Assembly: GCF_013870525.1 (NCBI RefSeq)
Contig: NZ_JACBXD010000043.1
Coordinates: 1 to 64,000, forward strand
Direction: 5' to 3'
Source of the DNA: Amycolatopsis pittospori
GTDB taxonomy: Bacteria > Actinomycetota > Actinomycetes > Mycobacteriales > Pseudonocardiaceae
Length of the DNA stretch: 64,000 nt
The position numbers and the translations under genes were made by a program. Below, piece after piece: positions 16,408 through 24,378 of the stretch. How positions within the stretch are numbered: position 1 is the first letter of the stretch; every line of letters starts with the position of its first letter. Below the pieces are notes generated by a model that was not told where the DNA came from, did no database searches, and saw nothing but the letters and a program-made list of their open reading frames with translations.

Positions 16408-17418
16408 ATGTCGAGCGATCCCCGACGGCCCCTTGTCGCCGTCGCCGCCTTGGGCGGCACCATCTCCATGGTTCCCGGCGACGGGGAGGACCGTGCGGTC
16501 CCCCGGTTGAGCGCGGCGGATCTGCTCGGCGATCTGGGCGAGGATCTGGCGATGGACGTCCGCGCGGAGACGCTCGCGGGGATGTCCAGCGCGTCGATGG
16601 ACTTCGCGACGCTCGTGAAGACCCGTGACTGGGCCGCCCGCGCCGTGGACGAAGGCGCTCAAGGCGTCGTCGTGGTCCAGGGCACGGACACACTCGAAGA
16701 GTCCGCGTACTTCTTCGAGCTGACCTGGGCTTCCGACGCGCCGATCGTGATCACCGGCGCCATGCGCAACCCCAGTCTCCCCAGCGCCGACGGCGCGGCG
16801 AACCTGCTCGCCGCGCTGACCGTCGCCGCCGAACCCCGCAGCCGGGGCCGCGGTTCTCTGGTCGCGTTCAACGACGACGTCCACGCGGGCCGCTGGGTCC
16901 GTAAGGCGCATTCGAGCCACGTCGAGGCGTTCTCCTCGAATCCCGCCGGGCCGCTGGGACTGCTCGCCGAGGGCGCGGTGCACTACTTCCATCCGGTCGC
17001 CGAGCGGTCGGCGGCGTTGTCGCTGCGGGACGCGGACTTCTCCGGGCTGGTGCCGATCGTCGAGAGTGGGGTCGAAGACACCGGCGAACTCCTGGAGACG
17101 CTGGTCAAGGCCGGGGTCAAGGGAGTGGTGCTCGCCGCGAACGGCGCCGGGCACGTTTCGGCCGGGACCGCCGACGTGATCGAGCGCGTGCTGCCGGAGG
17201 TGCCGATCGTGGTCGCCGGCCGCACCGGCGCCGGGCCGACGTTCCGCGGTACCTATGGCTTCCGCGGTTCGGAGACGGATCTGATCGCGATGGGCGTGAC
17301 CATGGCCGGCTGGCTCGACCCGCGTAAATCCCGGCTCCTGCTGCACACCCTGCTCGCCACCGGTGCCTCGCGAGACCGCGTTGAGGCCGAGTTCCGACTG
17401 CGAGGCGACCTCACCTGA
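16408..17418 (+). CDS. Asparaginase
   Basis: The 336-residue enzyme hydrolyses L-asparagine to aspartate and ammonia. The nucleophile motif AALGGTISMV (Thr18) and the second conserved block VVVQGTDTLEESAYFF with GTDT are intact, as are ITGAMRNPSLPSADGAAN and VVLAANGAGHVS. The length is normal for bacterial type I/II enzymes and no signal peptide is seen, so it is cytoplasmic. The ATG at 16408 lacks a clear ribosome-binding site and may be leaderless. The gene is bracketed by two related palindromes. Confidence 0.93.
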   Translation: MSSDPRRPLVAVAALGGTISMVPGDGEDRAVPRLSAADLLGDLGEDLAMDVRAETLAGMSSASMDFATLVKTRDWAARAVDEGAQGVVVVQGTDTLEESAYFFELTWASDAPIVITGAMRNPSLPSADGAANLLAALTVAAEPRSRGRGSLVAFNDDVHAGRWVRKAHSSHVEAFSSNPAGPLGLLAEGAVHYFHPVAERSAALSLRDADFSGLVPIVESGVEDTGELLETLVKAGVKGVVLAANGAGHVSAGTADVIERVLPEVPIVVAGRTGAGPTFRGTYGFRGSETDLIAMGVTMAGWLDPRKSRLLLHTLLATGASRDRVEAEFRLRGDLT

Positions 17419-17421
17419 CGT

Positions 17422-17485
17422 CGCGTTCAGTCCTCTGAATGCTGTAGTTGCACACGCAAGGAACGCGTTCAGAGGACTAAATGCG
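17422..17485. repeat. Palindrome of the TTTAGTCCTCT family (copy 2)
   Basis: Arms 17422-17442 and 17465-17485 pair with two G-T wobbles and one C-A mismatch; the loop region keeps AGTTGCAC..CGCAAGG. The right arm supplies the stop codon of the convergent cysteine-dioxygenase-like gene. It starts three bases after the asparaginase stop, as expected for a bidirectional terminator. Confidence 0.88.
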
Positions 17486-17956
17486 GGAGGGGCCGGAGAT
17501 CGGGTCCAGATGGTAGGGACGCATGGCGCGCGGCTGGTGGCGGTAGACGTGCACGCTGACGGCGGGATCCGGCCCCTCGTTGCGCACTTCGTGGATGTAT
17601 CCGGGACCGAAGACACGTGACTGGCCCGTCGTCAGCGAATGCAGCTCCGTCACCGCCCGGCCATCGGACGCGCGCCGGGCGACGGTCTCGCTCAACCGGC
17701 CGCTGACCACGGTGAACGCGCCCGCCGCGAACTCGTGGTCGTGCAGGTCGGTGTGCTGGCCGGGCAGCCAGCTCATCAGCCAGATCTCCTCGATCTCGTC
17801 GCTGGCGACGAGTGCGGAGAAGCGTTCCTCGGGGTCGTACCGCAGCAGGTGACGCCAGCGGTCACGGTCCGCGGCGAACTCGAGCGCGACGCGCACCGGG
17901 TGGCGCAGGGCGGGGTTTTCGGGAATGACGAGCGTGTTGTCCGGGACGGCGAACAT
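17477..17956 (-). CDS. Cysteine dioxygenase family cupin protein
   Basis: A 159-residue cupin. GQHTDLHDHEFAAGAFTVVSG carries the metal-binding His72 and His74, with the third candidate His in PGYIHEVRNEG; this matches the type I cysteine dioxygenase family, which oxidises cysteine to cysteine sulfinate with Fe2+ and O2. The start MFAVPDN at 17956 has GAGGA upstream. A short Cys-rich open frame 51 bases upstream suggests control by cysteine supply, which supports a role in cysteine breakdown. Confidence 0.88.
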   Translation of the reverse strand: MFAVPDNTLVIPENPALRHPVRVALEFAADRDRWRHLLRYDPEERFSALVASDEIEEIWLMSWLPGQHTDLHDHEFAAGAFTVVSGRLSETVARRASDGRAVTELHSLTTGQSRVFGPGYIHEVRNEGPDPAVSVHVYRHQPRAMRPYHLDPISGPSRI

Positions 17957-18007
17957 GACGGAGTCCTCGCATAAGGAAGAAGGTGTCGAGCTGGGCCGGG
18001 TCTGGGT

Positions 18008-18076
18008 TCACCGACAACAGCGACACGACGCACACGCGACAGCGCCAAGACCCGAGAGGCCCCGCGACACAGTCAT
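18008..18076 (-). CDS. Cys-rich leader peptide upstream of cysteine dioxygenase gene
   Basis: A 22-codon frame (ATG at 18076, TGA at 18010-18008) encodes a peptide ending ACASCRCCR, with Cys at positions 15, 18, 20 and 21, all encoded by TGT. It lies 51 bases before the dioxygenase start on the same strand. Cys-rich upstream frames acting as cysteine-responsive attenuators are known in mycobacteria, and the downstream gene here is a cysteine-catabolic enzyme. Expression and the attenuation mechanism are inference. No strong ribosome-binding site is seen; the transcript may start close to the ATG. Confidence 0.7.
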   Translation of the reverse strand: MTVSRGLSGLGAVACASCRCCR

Positions 18077-18226
18077 CCCACGTGCGAACATGCCCTCAGC
18101 GAACCAGTGCGGAGCCCGGCGGTCAACCGATCTCATACCGTGGACCGTGAGTTCTGCACCTGAAGACCATGCTGGCAGCACGAATCCGCCCCGGTCTGTC
18201 GCGATCTTGCGGTCTTCCTTGCGCTG

Positions 18227-19252
18227 TCAGGACCACTCGTGCTTCTGCGACCGCCCGAGCAGCTCCGCGCCCGCCTTGCGCGGGTCGACTCCTTCGTGGC
18301 ACACGCGGTGCATCGCGTCGGTGATCGGCATGTCGACACCGAGGCTCATCGAGAGCTCCCGGATCGACGTGCACGACTTGACGCCCTCCGCGACCTGCCC
18401 GCCCGCCGCGGTCAGCGCCTGCTCCAGGGTCTCGCCCCGGCCCAGCCGCTCGCCGAAGGTCCGGTTGCGCGAAAGCGGCGACGAGCACGTCGCCACCAGG
18501 TCACCGACGCCGGCGAGCCCGGCGAAGGTCAGCGGGTCGGCGCCGAGTTTCGCGCCGAGCCGGGCCATTTCCGCGAGCCCGCGCGTGATCAGCGTGGCCA
18601 TCGTGTTGGTGCCGAGTCCCAGCCCGGCCGCCATCCCGCAGCTCAGCGCGATGACGTTCTTGCACGCGCCGCCCAGTTCGCAGCCGACGACGTCGGTGTT
18701 GGTGTACGGCCGGAAGTACTGGTTGAAACTCGCCTGCTGGATCGCCTTGGCGTTGTCGTGGTCCGTACAGGCGACGACAGCCGCCGACGGCTGTCCCTGC
18801 GCGATCTCCTTCGCCAGGTTCGGCCCGGAAACCACCACGATCTGACCGTCGTCGACGCGCGCGATCTCGGCGATGACCTCGCTCATCCGCTTGAGCGTGC
18901 CCAGTTCGACGCCCTTCGCGAGGCTCACCAGGATCGCGTCGGACGGCAGCAGACCGGACCACTCCGAAAGATTGGTCCGCAACGTCTGGCTCGGCACCGC
19001 GAGGACGATGGCCTGCGCGCCGTCGAGGGCTTCGGCCGGATCCGCGGTCGCGGTGATCCGCGCGGGCAGTTCGACATCCGGCAAATAGGACGAATTACTG
19101 TGTCGTTCCCGGATTTCGGCCGCGACCTCGGGCCGACGGGCCCACATGGTCACGTCGCGGCCGGCGTCGCCGAGCACCTTGGCGAACGCCGTGCCCCACG
19201 ATCCCGCGCCGAGCACGGTCAGGCGCTGGACCTCGGTGGCGGTTCCGGCCAT
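18227..19252 (-). CDS. gpsA: NAD(P)H-dependent glycerol-3-phosphate dehydrogenase
   Basis: GpsA reduces dihydroxyacetone phosphate to sn-glycerol 3-phosphate for phospholipid synthesis. The 341-residue protein has the dinucleotide loop LTVLGAGSWGTAFAKVL, SGPNLAKEIAQGQPSA, the catalytic Lys region GGACKNVIALSCGMAAGLG and the C-terminal VAEGVKSCTSI. It overlaps the plsC homologue by one base (TGATG), linking two steps of phosphatidate synthesis. Confidence 0.96.
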   Translation of the reverse strand: MAGTATEVQRLTVLGAGSWGTAFAKVLGDAGRDVTMWARRPEVAAEIRERHSNSSYLPDVELPARITATADPAEALDGAQAIVLAVPSQTLRTNLSEWSGLLPSDAILVSLAKGVELGTLKRMSEVIAEIARVDDGQIVVVSGPNLAKEIAQGQPSAAVVACTDHDNAKAIQQASFNQYFRPYTNTDVVGCELGGACKNVIALSCGMAAGLGLGTNTMATLITRGLAEMARLGAKLGADPLTFAGLAGVGDLVATCSSPLSRNRTFGERLGRGETLEQALTAAGGQVAEGVKSCTSIRELSMSLGVDMPITDAMHRVCHEGVDPRKAGAELLGRSQKHEWS

Positions 19253-19956
19253 CAGGCGTCGTCCCCCGGCTTCTTCGCGGGCGGTTCCTCCTGGCGGATC
19301 TCCGCCAGGAGGGTGGTGATCTCGGTCATCATCAGCTCGGTGACCTCGCGCAGCTTGGACGCGCTGCGCGTGGAACCGTCCTTGTAGGCCGAAAGGTCCA
19401 GCGGTTCGCCGATCAGATGCGTGATCTTCTTGCGCGGGAACGGCGTGAACTTCTTCGTGTAGCCGTTGAAGATGTGGTTCGTGCCCCAGCGCGCGATCGG
19501 GATCACCGGCACGTCGGTCTCCAGCGCGAGCCGCGCGGCACCGGTGAACGGCTTCTTCGGCCAGCCGTCCGGGTCCTTGGTGATCGTGCCCTCCGGGTAG
19601 ATCACGACGACCTTGCCGTCGCGCAACGCCTGGTGGGCGGCCTTGAGACTGTCGCCGGCCGCGGCGGAACCCCGCGAGACCGGGATCTGTCCCGCGCCGA
19701 CGAAGATCTTGCCGAACAGCGGGGTCCTGGTCAGGCTCTCCTTGCCGAGGAACCGCGGCACCCGCTTCATCCGGTGCACGAACACCGCGTCCACCACCGG
19801 GTCCATATGGGACACGTGGTTGAGCAGCAGCAGCGCGCCGCCTTCGCGGGGGATCCGCTCGGTGTTGCGGTAGACCCGCTTGCCGATGGCGGTCGCCGGG
19901 TAGAACAGTGCGGCGGCGACGCCAACCCAGAAGCCGCCCTTCTCACGCCGGGCCAA
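19252..19956 (-). CDS. plsC: 1-acyl-sn-glycerol-3-phosphate acyltransferase
   Basis: A 234-residue PlsC-family acyltransferase. The catalytic NHVSHMDPVV (HX4D motif), the glycerol-phosphate-binding IYPEGTITKD and VPVIPIARWG are all present. It acylates lysophosphatidate to phosphatidate at the membrane. I choose the TTG at 19956 because GAGGAGG lies just upstream and the conserved part starts right after it; a GTG further upstream is the alternative. It is coupled to gpsA by a one-base overlap. Confidence 0.93.
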   Translation of the reverse strand: MARREKGGFWVGVAAALFYPATAIGKRVYRNTERIPREGGALLLLNHVSHMDPVVDAVFVHRMKRVPRFLGKESLTRTPLFGKIFVGAGQIPVSRGSAAAGDSLKAAHQALRDGKVVVIYPEGTITKDPDGWPKKPFTGAARLALETDVPVIPIARWGTNHIFNGYTKKFTPFPRKKITHLIGEPLDLSAYKDGSTRSASKLREVTELMMTEITTLLAEIRQEEPPAKKPGDDA

Positions 19957-20052
19957 TTCGTCCTCCTCGAAGTCGACGCGTCCGTCCCTGACCACTGATC
20001 CTGCCGCGCGCACGCGAGCGCGGTCCAGGGAGGGTCGGGTAAGAAGATAGAC

Positions 20053-20694
20053 GTGGACAGCGTTACGGGGATCGACCTGATCGTGCCGATGAAGCGCCCG
20101 GTGGAGGGCAAGTCGCGGTTGCGCGGCGCGGTGGTGCCCGAACGGCACCCCGAACTGGTGCTGGCGCTGGCGCACGACACGCTGTCCGCGGTGACCTCGG
20201 CGGACGGGGTCCGGCGGGTGCTGGTGGTCGCCGCCGACCCGGCGTCGGTGGCGGATCTCACCGAGCTGGGCGTCGAGATCGTGGCCGAACCGTCGCGGGG
20301 CGGTTTGAACGCGGCCCTGCGTTTCGGCGCGGAACTGCTGCGCCGGGACACACCGGACGGTCTCGTCGGCGCGCTGCAGGCCGACCTGCCCGCGCTGCGC
20401 ACCGAAGACCTCACCGCGGCGCTCGCCGAGGCCGCCGGACGCCGGGCGTTCGTCGCGGACCGGCAGGGCACGGGCACGACGCTGTTGCTCGCGGGGGCCG
20501 GACGGCCGCTCGAACCCCGGTTCGGCGCGGGTTCGGCGCGGGCGCACACCGTCTCCGGTGCGATCCCGCTCACGATCGGCGCGGAATCACTCCGAAGTGA
20601 TGTGGACACCGCGGATGATCTCGCTCACGTCCGCACCCTCGGTGTCGGAAAGCGCACGTCGGCGGTGCTGGGAACACCCTGCGTGGTGATGTGA
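20053..20694 (+). CDS. cofC: 2-phospho-L-lactate/phosphoenolpyruvate guanylyltransferase
   Basis: CofC (FbiD in mycobacteria) activates phosphoenolpyruvate or phospholactate with GTP in coenzyme F420 synthesis. The 213-residue protein shows DLIVPMKRPVEGKSRLRG (nucleotide-binding signature), VLVVAADPASV, EPSRGGLNAALRFGAELL, ALQADLPAL (metal-binding Asp) and FGAGSARAHTVSGA. The GTG start at 20053 is the first in frame. The position next to gpsA and ddl is conserved in many actinobacteria. Confidence 0.93.
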   Translation: MDSVTGIDLIVPMKRPVEGKSRLRGAVVPERHPELVLALAHDTLSAVTSADGVRRVLVVAADPASVADLTELGVEIVAEPSRGGLNAALRFGAELLRRDTPDGLVGALQADLPALRTEDLTAALAEAAGRRAFVADRQGTGTTLLLAGAGRPLEPRFGAGSARAHTVSGAIPLTIGAESLRSDVDTADDLAHVRTLGVGKRTSAVLGTPCVVM

Positions 20695-20752
20695 CGGGAG
20701 TTCACCCGGACGACCACCGCGGGGCGCACATAATCGCCCTGAGTGGTGAACA

Positions 20753-23068
20753 ATGAAGTCCGTGAGCACAAACGACGGCGGCACCCCGAACCCAGCAAGG
20801 AAGCGGAAGACCTCCGCCGCGAAGCAGTCCCTCCCCGGCGAGGAGACGAAACCCGTCCGGGCGAGAAAGAGCAGCCCCGCGGGGAAGACCAGCACCCCGC
20901 GTGCGGCGATCCGCGCGACCCGCGGTGGCTCGGCGAGCCGTCCCGCCCAGGAGTTCCGCGCGCTGCCGGCCGCGCCGCCCGCGGTGACGTCGGCGCCCAC
21001 CGCCGTCGAGACGCTGCCCGACGACCGGTACTTCAACCGTGAGCTGTCGTGGCAGGACTTCAACGCGCGCGTGCTCGCGCTGGCCGAGGACGAGTCGCAG
21101 CCGCTGCTCGAACGCGCCAAGTTCCTGGCCATCTTCGCGTCCAATTTGGACGAGTTCTACATGGTGCGGGTCGCCGGGCTGAAGCGCCGCGACGAGACGG
21201 GCCTGCCGGTCCGCAGCGCGGACGGGCTCACCCCGCGCGAGCAGCTGGCCTACATCGCCAAACGCAACCAGGACCTGGTCGAACGGCATACCAACGCCTT
21301 CGAGCTGCACCTGCGGCCGCAGCTGGCCGACGAGGACATCCACATCGTCGGCTGGAACGACCTGGCGGGCGCCGACCAGCTCCGGCTGTCCAACTACTTC
21401 AGCGAGCAGATCTTCCCGGTGCTCACACCGCTGGCCGTCGATCCCGCGCACCCGTTCCCCTACATTTCGGGCCTTTCGCTCAACCTGGCCGTCACCGTCC
21501 GCGATCCGGAGGGTGGCACCGAACGGTTCGCGCGCGTCAAGGTGCCGAGCAACGTTCCGCGTCTGATGCGGATCGAGCAGCAGCCGCGCGAGAGCCGCAC
21601 CGGGACGTTCCTCCCGCTGGAGGAGCTGATCGCCGCTCACCTCAGCGAGCTGTTCACCGGTATGGAGGTCACCGAGCACCACGTCTTCCGGGTGACCCGC
21701 AACGCGGACTTCGAGGTCGAAGAGGACCGTGACGAAGACCTCCTGCAGGCGCTGGAGCGCGAACTGGCCCAGCGCCGGTTCGGGCCGCCGGTGCGGCTCG
21801 AGGTCGCGCAGGACATGAGCGAGCACATGCTCGAACTGCTGCTGCGCGAGCTGGAGGTCGACCCGCGTGACGTCGTCGAGGTCCCCGGTCTGCTGGACCT
21901 GACCTGCCTGCACCAGCTGTCCGGTGTGGACCGGAAGGAACTCAAGGACCGTCCCTTCGTACCCGCCACGCATCCCGCGTTCGGTGAGCGCGAGACGCCG
22001 AAGTCGGTGTTCGCGACGCTGCGCGAGGGCGACGTCCTCGTGCATCACCCGTACGACTCGTTCTCCACCAGCGTCCAGCGGTTCATCGAACAGGCCGCGG
22101 CGGACGACAAGGTGCTGGCGATCAAGCAGACGCTGTACCGCACGTCGGGTGACTCCCCGATCGTCGACGCGCTGATCGACGCGGCCGAGGCGGGCAAACA
22201 GGTCGTCGCGCTGGTCGAGATCAAGGCGCGGTTCGACGAACAGGCCAACATCACCTGGGCGCGGACGCTGGAACGCGCCGGCGTGCACGTGGTCTACGGG
22301 CTCGTCGGACTGAAGACGCACTGCAAGGTGTCGATGGTGGTGCGCCAGGAGGGTTCGACCATCCGCCGCTACTGCCACATCGGGACCGGCAACTACAACC
22401 CCAAGACCGCGCGGCTCTACGAGGACCTCGGCATCCTGACCGCCGACCCGACGATCGGCGCGGACCTGACGGACCTGTTCAACGTGCTCACCGGGTACTC
22501 CCGGCAGGACACCTACCGCAACATCCTCACGTCGCCGCACGGTATCCGCCGCGGCATCGTGCGCGCGATCGGCGAGGAGATCGAACTCGCCCGCGCCGGC
22601 CAGACCGCCGGGATCCGGATCAAGTGCAACTCGCTCGTCGACGAGCAGGTGATCGACGCGCTGTACCACGCTTCGCAGGCCGGAGTGCCGGTCGACGTCG
22701 TCGTCCGCGGCATCTGCGCGCTGAAGCCCGGCGTCGAAGGGCTGAGCGAGAACATCCACGTGCGCTCGATCCTCGGCCGGTTCCTCGAACATTCGCGCAT
22801 CTTCAACTTCCGCGCCGGCGGCACGCAGTGGATCGGCAGCGCGGACATGATGCACCGCAACCTGGACCGCCGGATCGAGGCGCTGGTGCGGGTCAAGGAT
22901 CCGAAGCTGACGGCGCAGCTGGACTACATCTTCGAGTCCGCGTTGCATCCGTCGACCCGGTGCTGGGTGCTGAACTCCACCGGTGAGTGGACGCCGTTCC
23001 CCGCGTCCGGCGACGACGTCCGCGACCACCAGGTCGAGCTGGCGAAGCGGCACGGGGCGGCCGGATGA
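20753..23068 (+). CDS. ppk: Polyphosphate kinase 1
   Basis: Ppk1 reversibly polymerises the gamma-phosphate of ATP into polyphosphate. The 771-residue protein has an N-terminal Lys/Arg/Ser-rich disordered extension (residues 1-80), then the conserved RYFNRELSWQDFNARVL, FLAIFASNLDEFYMVRVAGL, and the phospholipase-D-like catalytic core. The autophosphorylated His is His542 in RYCHIGTGNYNPKT. IKQTLYRTSGDSP and IEIKARFDEQANI-like EIKARFDEQANITWA contact ATP. It overlaps the MutT1-like gene by four bases. The extension is longer than in many homologues. Confidence 0.96.
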   Translation: MKSVSTNDGGTPNPARKRKTSAAKQSLPGEETKPVRARKSSPAGKTSTPRAAIRATRGGSASRPAQEFRALPAAPPAVTSAPTAVETLPDDRYFNRELSWQDFNARVLALAEDESQPLLERAKFLAIFASNLDEFYMVRVAGLKRRDETGLPVRSADGLTPREQLAYIAKRNQDLVERHTNAFELHLRPQLADEDIHIVGWNDLAGADQLRLSNYFSEQIFPVLTPLAVDPAHPFPYISGLSLNLAVTVRDPEGGTERFARVKVPSNVPRLMRIEQQPRESRTGTFLPLEELIAAHLSELFTGMEVTEHHVFRVTRNADFEVEEDRDEDLLQALERELAQRRFGPPVRLEVAQDMSEHMLELLLRELEVDPRDVVEVPGLLDLTCLHQLSGVDRKELKDRPFVPATHPAFGERETPKSVFATLREGDVLVHHPYDSFSTSVQRFIEQAAADDKVLAIKQTLYRTSGDSPIVDALIDAAEAGKQVVALVEIKARFDEQANITWARTLERAGVHVVYGLVGLKTHCKVSMVVRQEGSTIRRYCHIGTGNYNPKTARLYEDLGILTADPTIGADLTDLFNVLTGYSRQDTYRNILTSPHGIRRGIVRAIGEEIELARAGQTAGIRIKCNSLVDEQVIDALYHASQAGVPVDVVVRGICALKPGVEGLSENIHVRSILGRFLEHSRIFNFRAGGTQWIGSADMMHRNLDRRIEALVRVKDPKLTAQLDYIFESALHPSTRCWVLNSTGEWTPFPASGDDVRDHQVELAKRHGAAG

Positions 23069-24000
23069 GCGCGATCATCCGGGCGGCGGGCGCCGTCCTC
23101 TGGCGGCGCGACGGGGACCGGACCGAGGTCGCGCTGGTGCACCGGCCGAGGTACGACGACTGGTCGCTGCCGAAGGGAAAGCTGGATCCGGGCGAGACCA
23201 TCGCGCAGGCCGCGGTCCGCGAGATCCGGGAGGAGACCGGATTCGAGGCGGTACTCGGCCGGTACCTGTTCCGGACCGAGTACACCGTGGCGGGACAGCC
23301 GAAGACCGTCGACTACTTCTCCGCTCGGGTGGCTTCGGGCACCTTCGCCGTCAATGAAGAGGTAGACGAACTGCGCTGGCTCGACCCCGAAGCGGCGGAG
23401 AAGCTGCTCTCGCGGCCGGAGGACGTCCGCGTGCTGCGCGAGTTCTCCGCACTACCCGCCGAACTCACCACGGTGATCCTGGTTCGGCACGCCAAAGCGG
23501 GTAAACGCGACGAGTGGAACGGCGACGACGACCTGCGTCCGCTGTCGGACGCCGGACAGCGGCAGGCCGAGGCGTTGCGAGTGGTGCTGCGGCACTACGC
23601 ACCGGACAGGGTGCTTTCCGCGCCGCGACTCCGTTGCGTCCAGACGGTGAACGGGCTCGCCGAAGACCTCGGGGCCGAGATCCGGCACGAGGCCCTGCTG
23701 TCGGAAGAGGGCTACTGGCCGGACCCGGTACTCGGCGTCGCACGGCTGCTCGCGATCGCCGGCGACGGCGGGACACCGGTGATCTCCAGCCAGGGCGGCG
23801 TGATCCCGGACGTGGTCAGCGCGCTGGCCGACCGTGACGGCGTCGACCTCCCCGCCGCACGCGGCGGTGTCGTGCCGTCGAAGAAGGGCTCGTTCTGGGT
23901 GCTGTCGTTCCGCGCACCGACCGGGTCGGACGGTCCGGTCCTGGTGGCCGCGGACTACTTCGCGTCGCCTTTGCCCACGCCGGCGCCCGCGCATCCCTGA
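23065..24000 (+). CDS. NUDIX hydrolase fused to a histidine phosphatase domain (MutT1-like)
   Basis: The 311-residue protein combines two domains. Residues 1-135 are NUDIX, with the box GKLDPGETIAQAAVREIREETGFE. Residues 140-300 are a histidine-phosphatase domain starting ILVRHAKAGKRDEWNG (RHG-type motif reads RHA). This layout is that of mycobacterial MutT1, which degrades 8-oxo-GTP/dGTP and diadenosine polyphosphates. Translation is coupled to ppk (ATGA). Sanitising oxidised nucleotides beside polyphosphate metabolism is the likely role. Confidence 0.93.
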   Translation: MSAIIRAAGAVLWRRDGDRTEVALVHRPRYDDWSLPKGKLDPGETIAQAAVREIREETGFEAVLGRYLFRTEYTVAGQPKTVDYFSARVASGTFAVNEEVDELRWLDPEAAEKLLSRPEDVRVLREFSALPAELTTVILVRHAKAGKRDEWNGDDDLRPLSDAGQRQAEALRVVLRHYAPDRVLSAPRLRCVQTVNGLAEDLGAEIRHEALLSEEGYWPDPVLGVARLLAIAGDGGTPVISSQGGVIPDVVSALADRDGVDLPAARGGVVPSKKGSFWVLSFRAPTGSDGPVLVAADYFASPLPTPAPAHP

Positions 24001-24073
24001 CGTCGGACCCTCGCGAGGCAAGGCAAACGTGTCGTGCCGCGTGCCGCGATTCGGCGCCGGCCTCGCGGGCGAT

Positions 24074-24126
24074 GTTGCGAAAGCCACGTTCGCAACGTTG
24101 AACGTTGCGAACGTGGCTTTCGCAAC
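24074..24126. repeat. Palindrome of the GTTGCGAAAG family (copy B)
   Basis: Arms 24074-24096 and 24104-24126 pair perfectly (23 bp) around GTTGAAC. Compared with copies at 14871 and 59133, the left arm has CCACGTTCG for CCACTTTCG and the right arm has the matching change CGAACGTGG. It lies after the MutT1-like gene. Confidence 0.9.
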
Positions 24127-24158
24127 ACGCCTTCGCGGCGGCCCTGCTGGGACGTCCG

Positions 24159-24206
24159 GGTCGTGAGTGGCGATTCGGGTTCTAACCCGAATCGCCACTC
24201 ACGACC
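24159..24206. repeat. Palindrome of the GTCGTGAGTGG family (copy 2)
   Basis: Perfect 23-bp arms (24159-24181, 24184-24206) around the loop CT. It stands 33 bases after a GTTGCGAAAG-type palindrome; the same pair in the same order recurs at 59133-59269. The rest of the 24001-24378 gap contains no gene I can support. Confidence 0.9.
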
Positions 24207-24378
24207 AGCTGTACCGACGCCTCCCGCGGCCACCGCAAGTAGGTGACCGATTACGTTGCCATCACCCACAAGTACCTCGGGCATACCGCCGAAGGCGTGA
24301 CAGCGAGCTGACAGCGCGGCTTGGTTTACTCCGACCGTGTCCCTTGTGGGGTAACCGCATCCCACGATGTTCAGCCGT

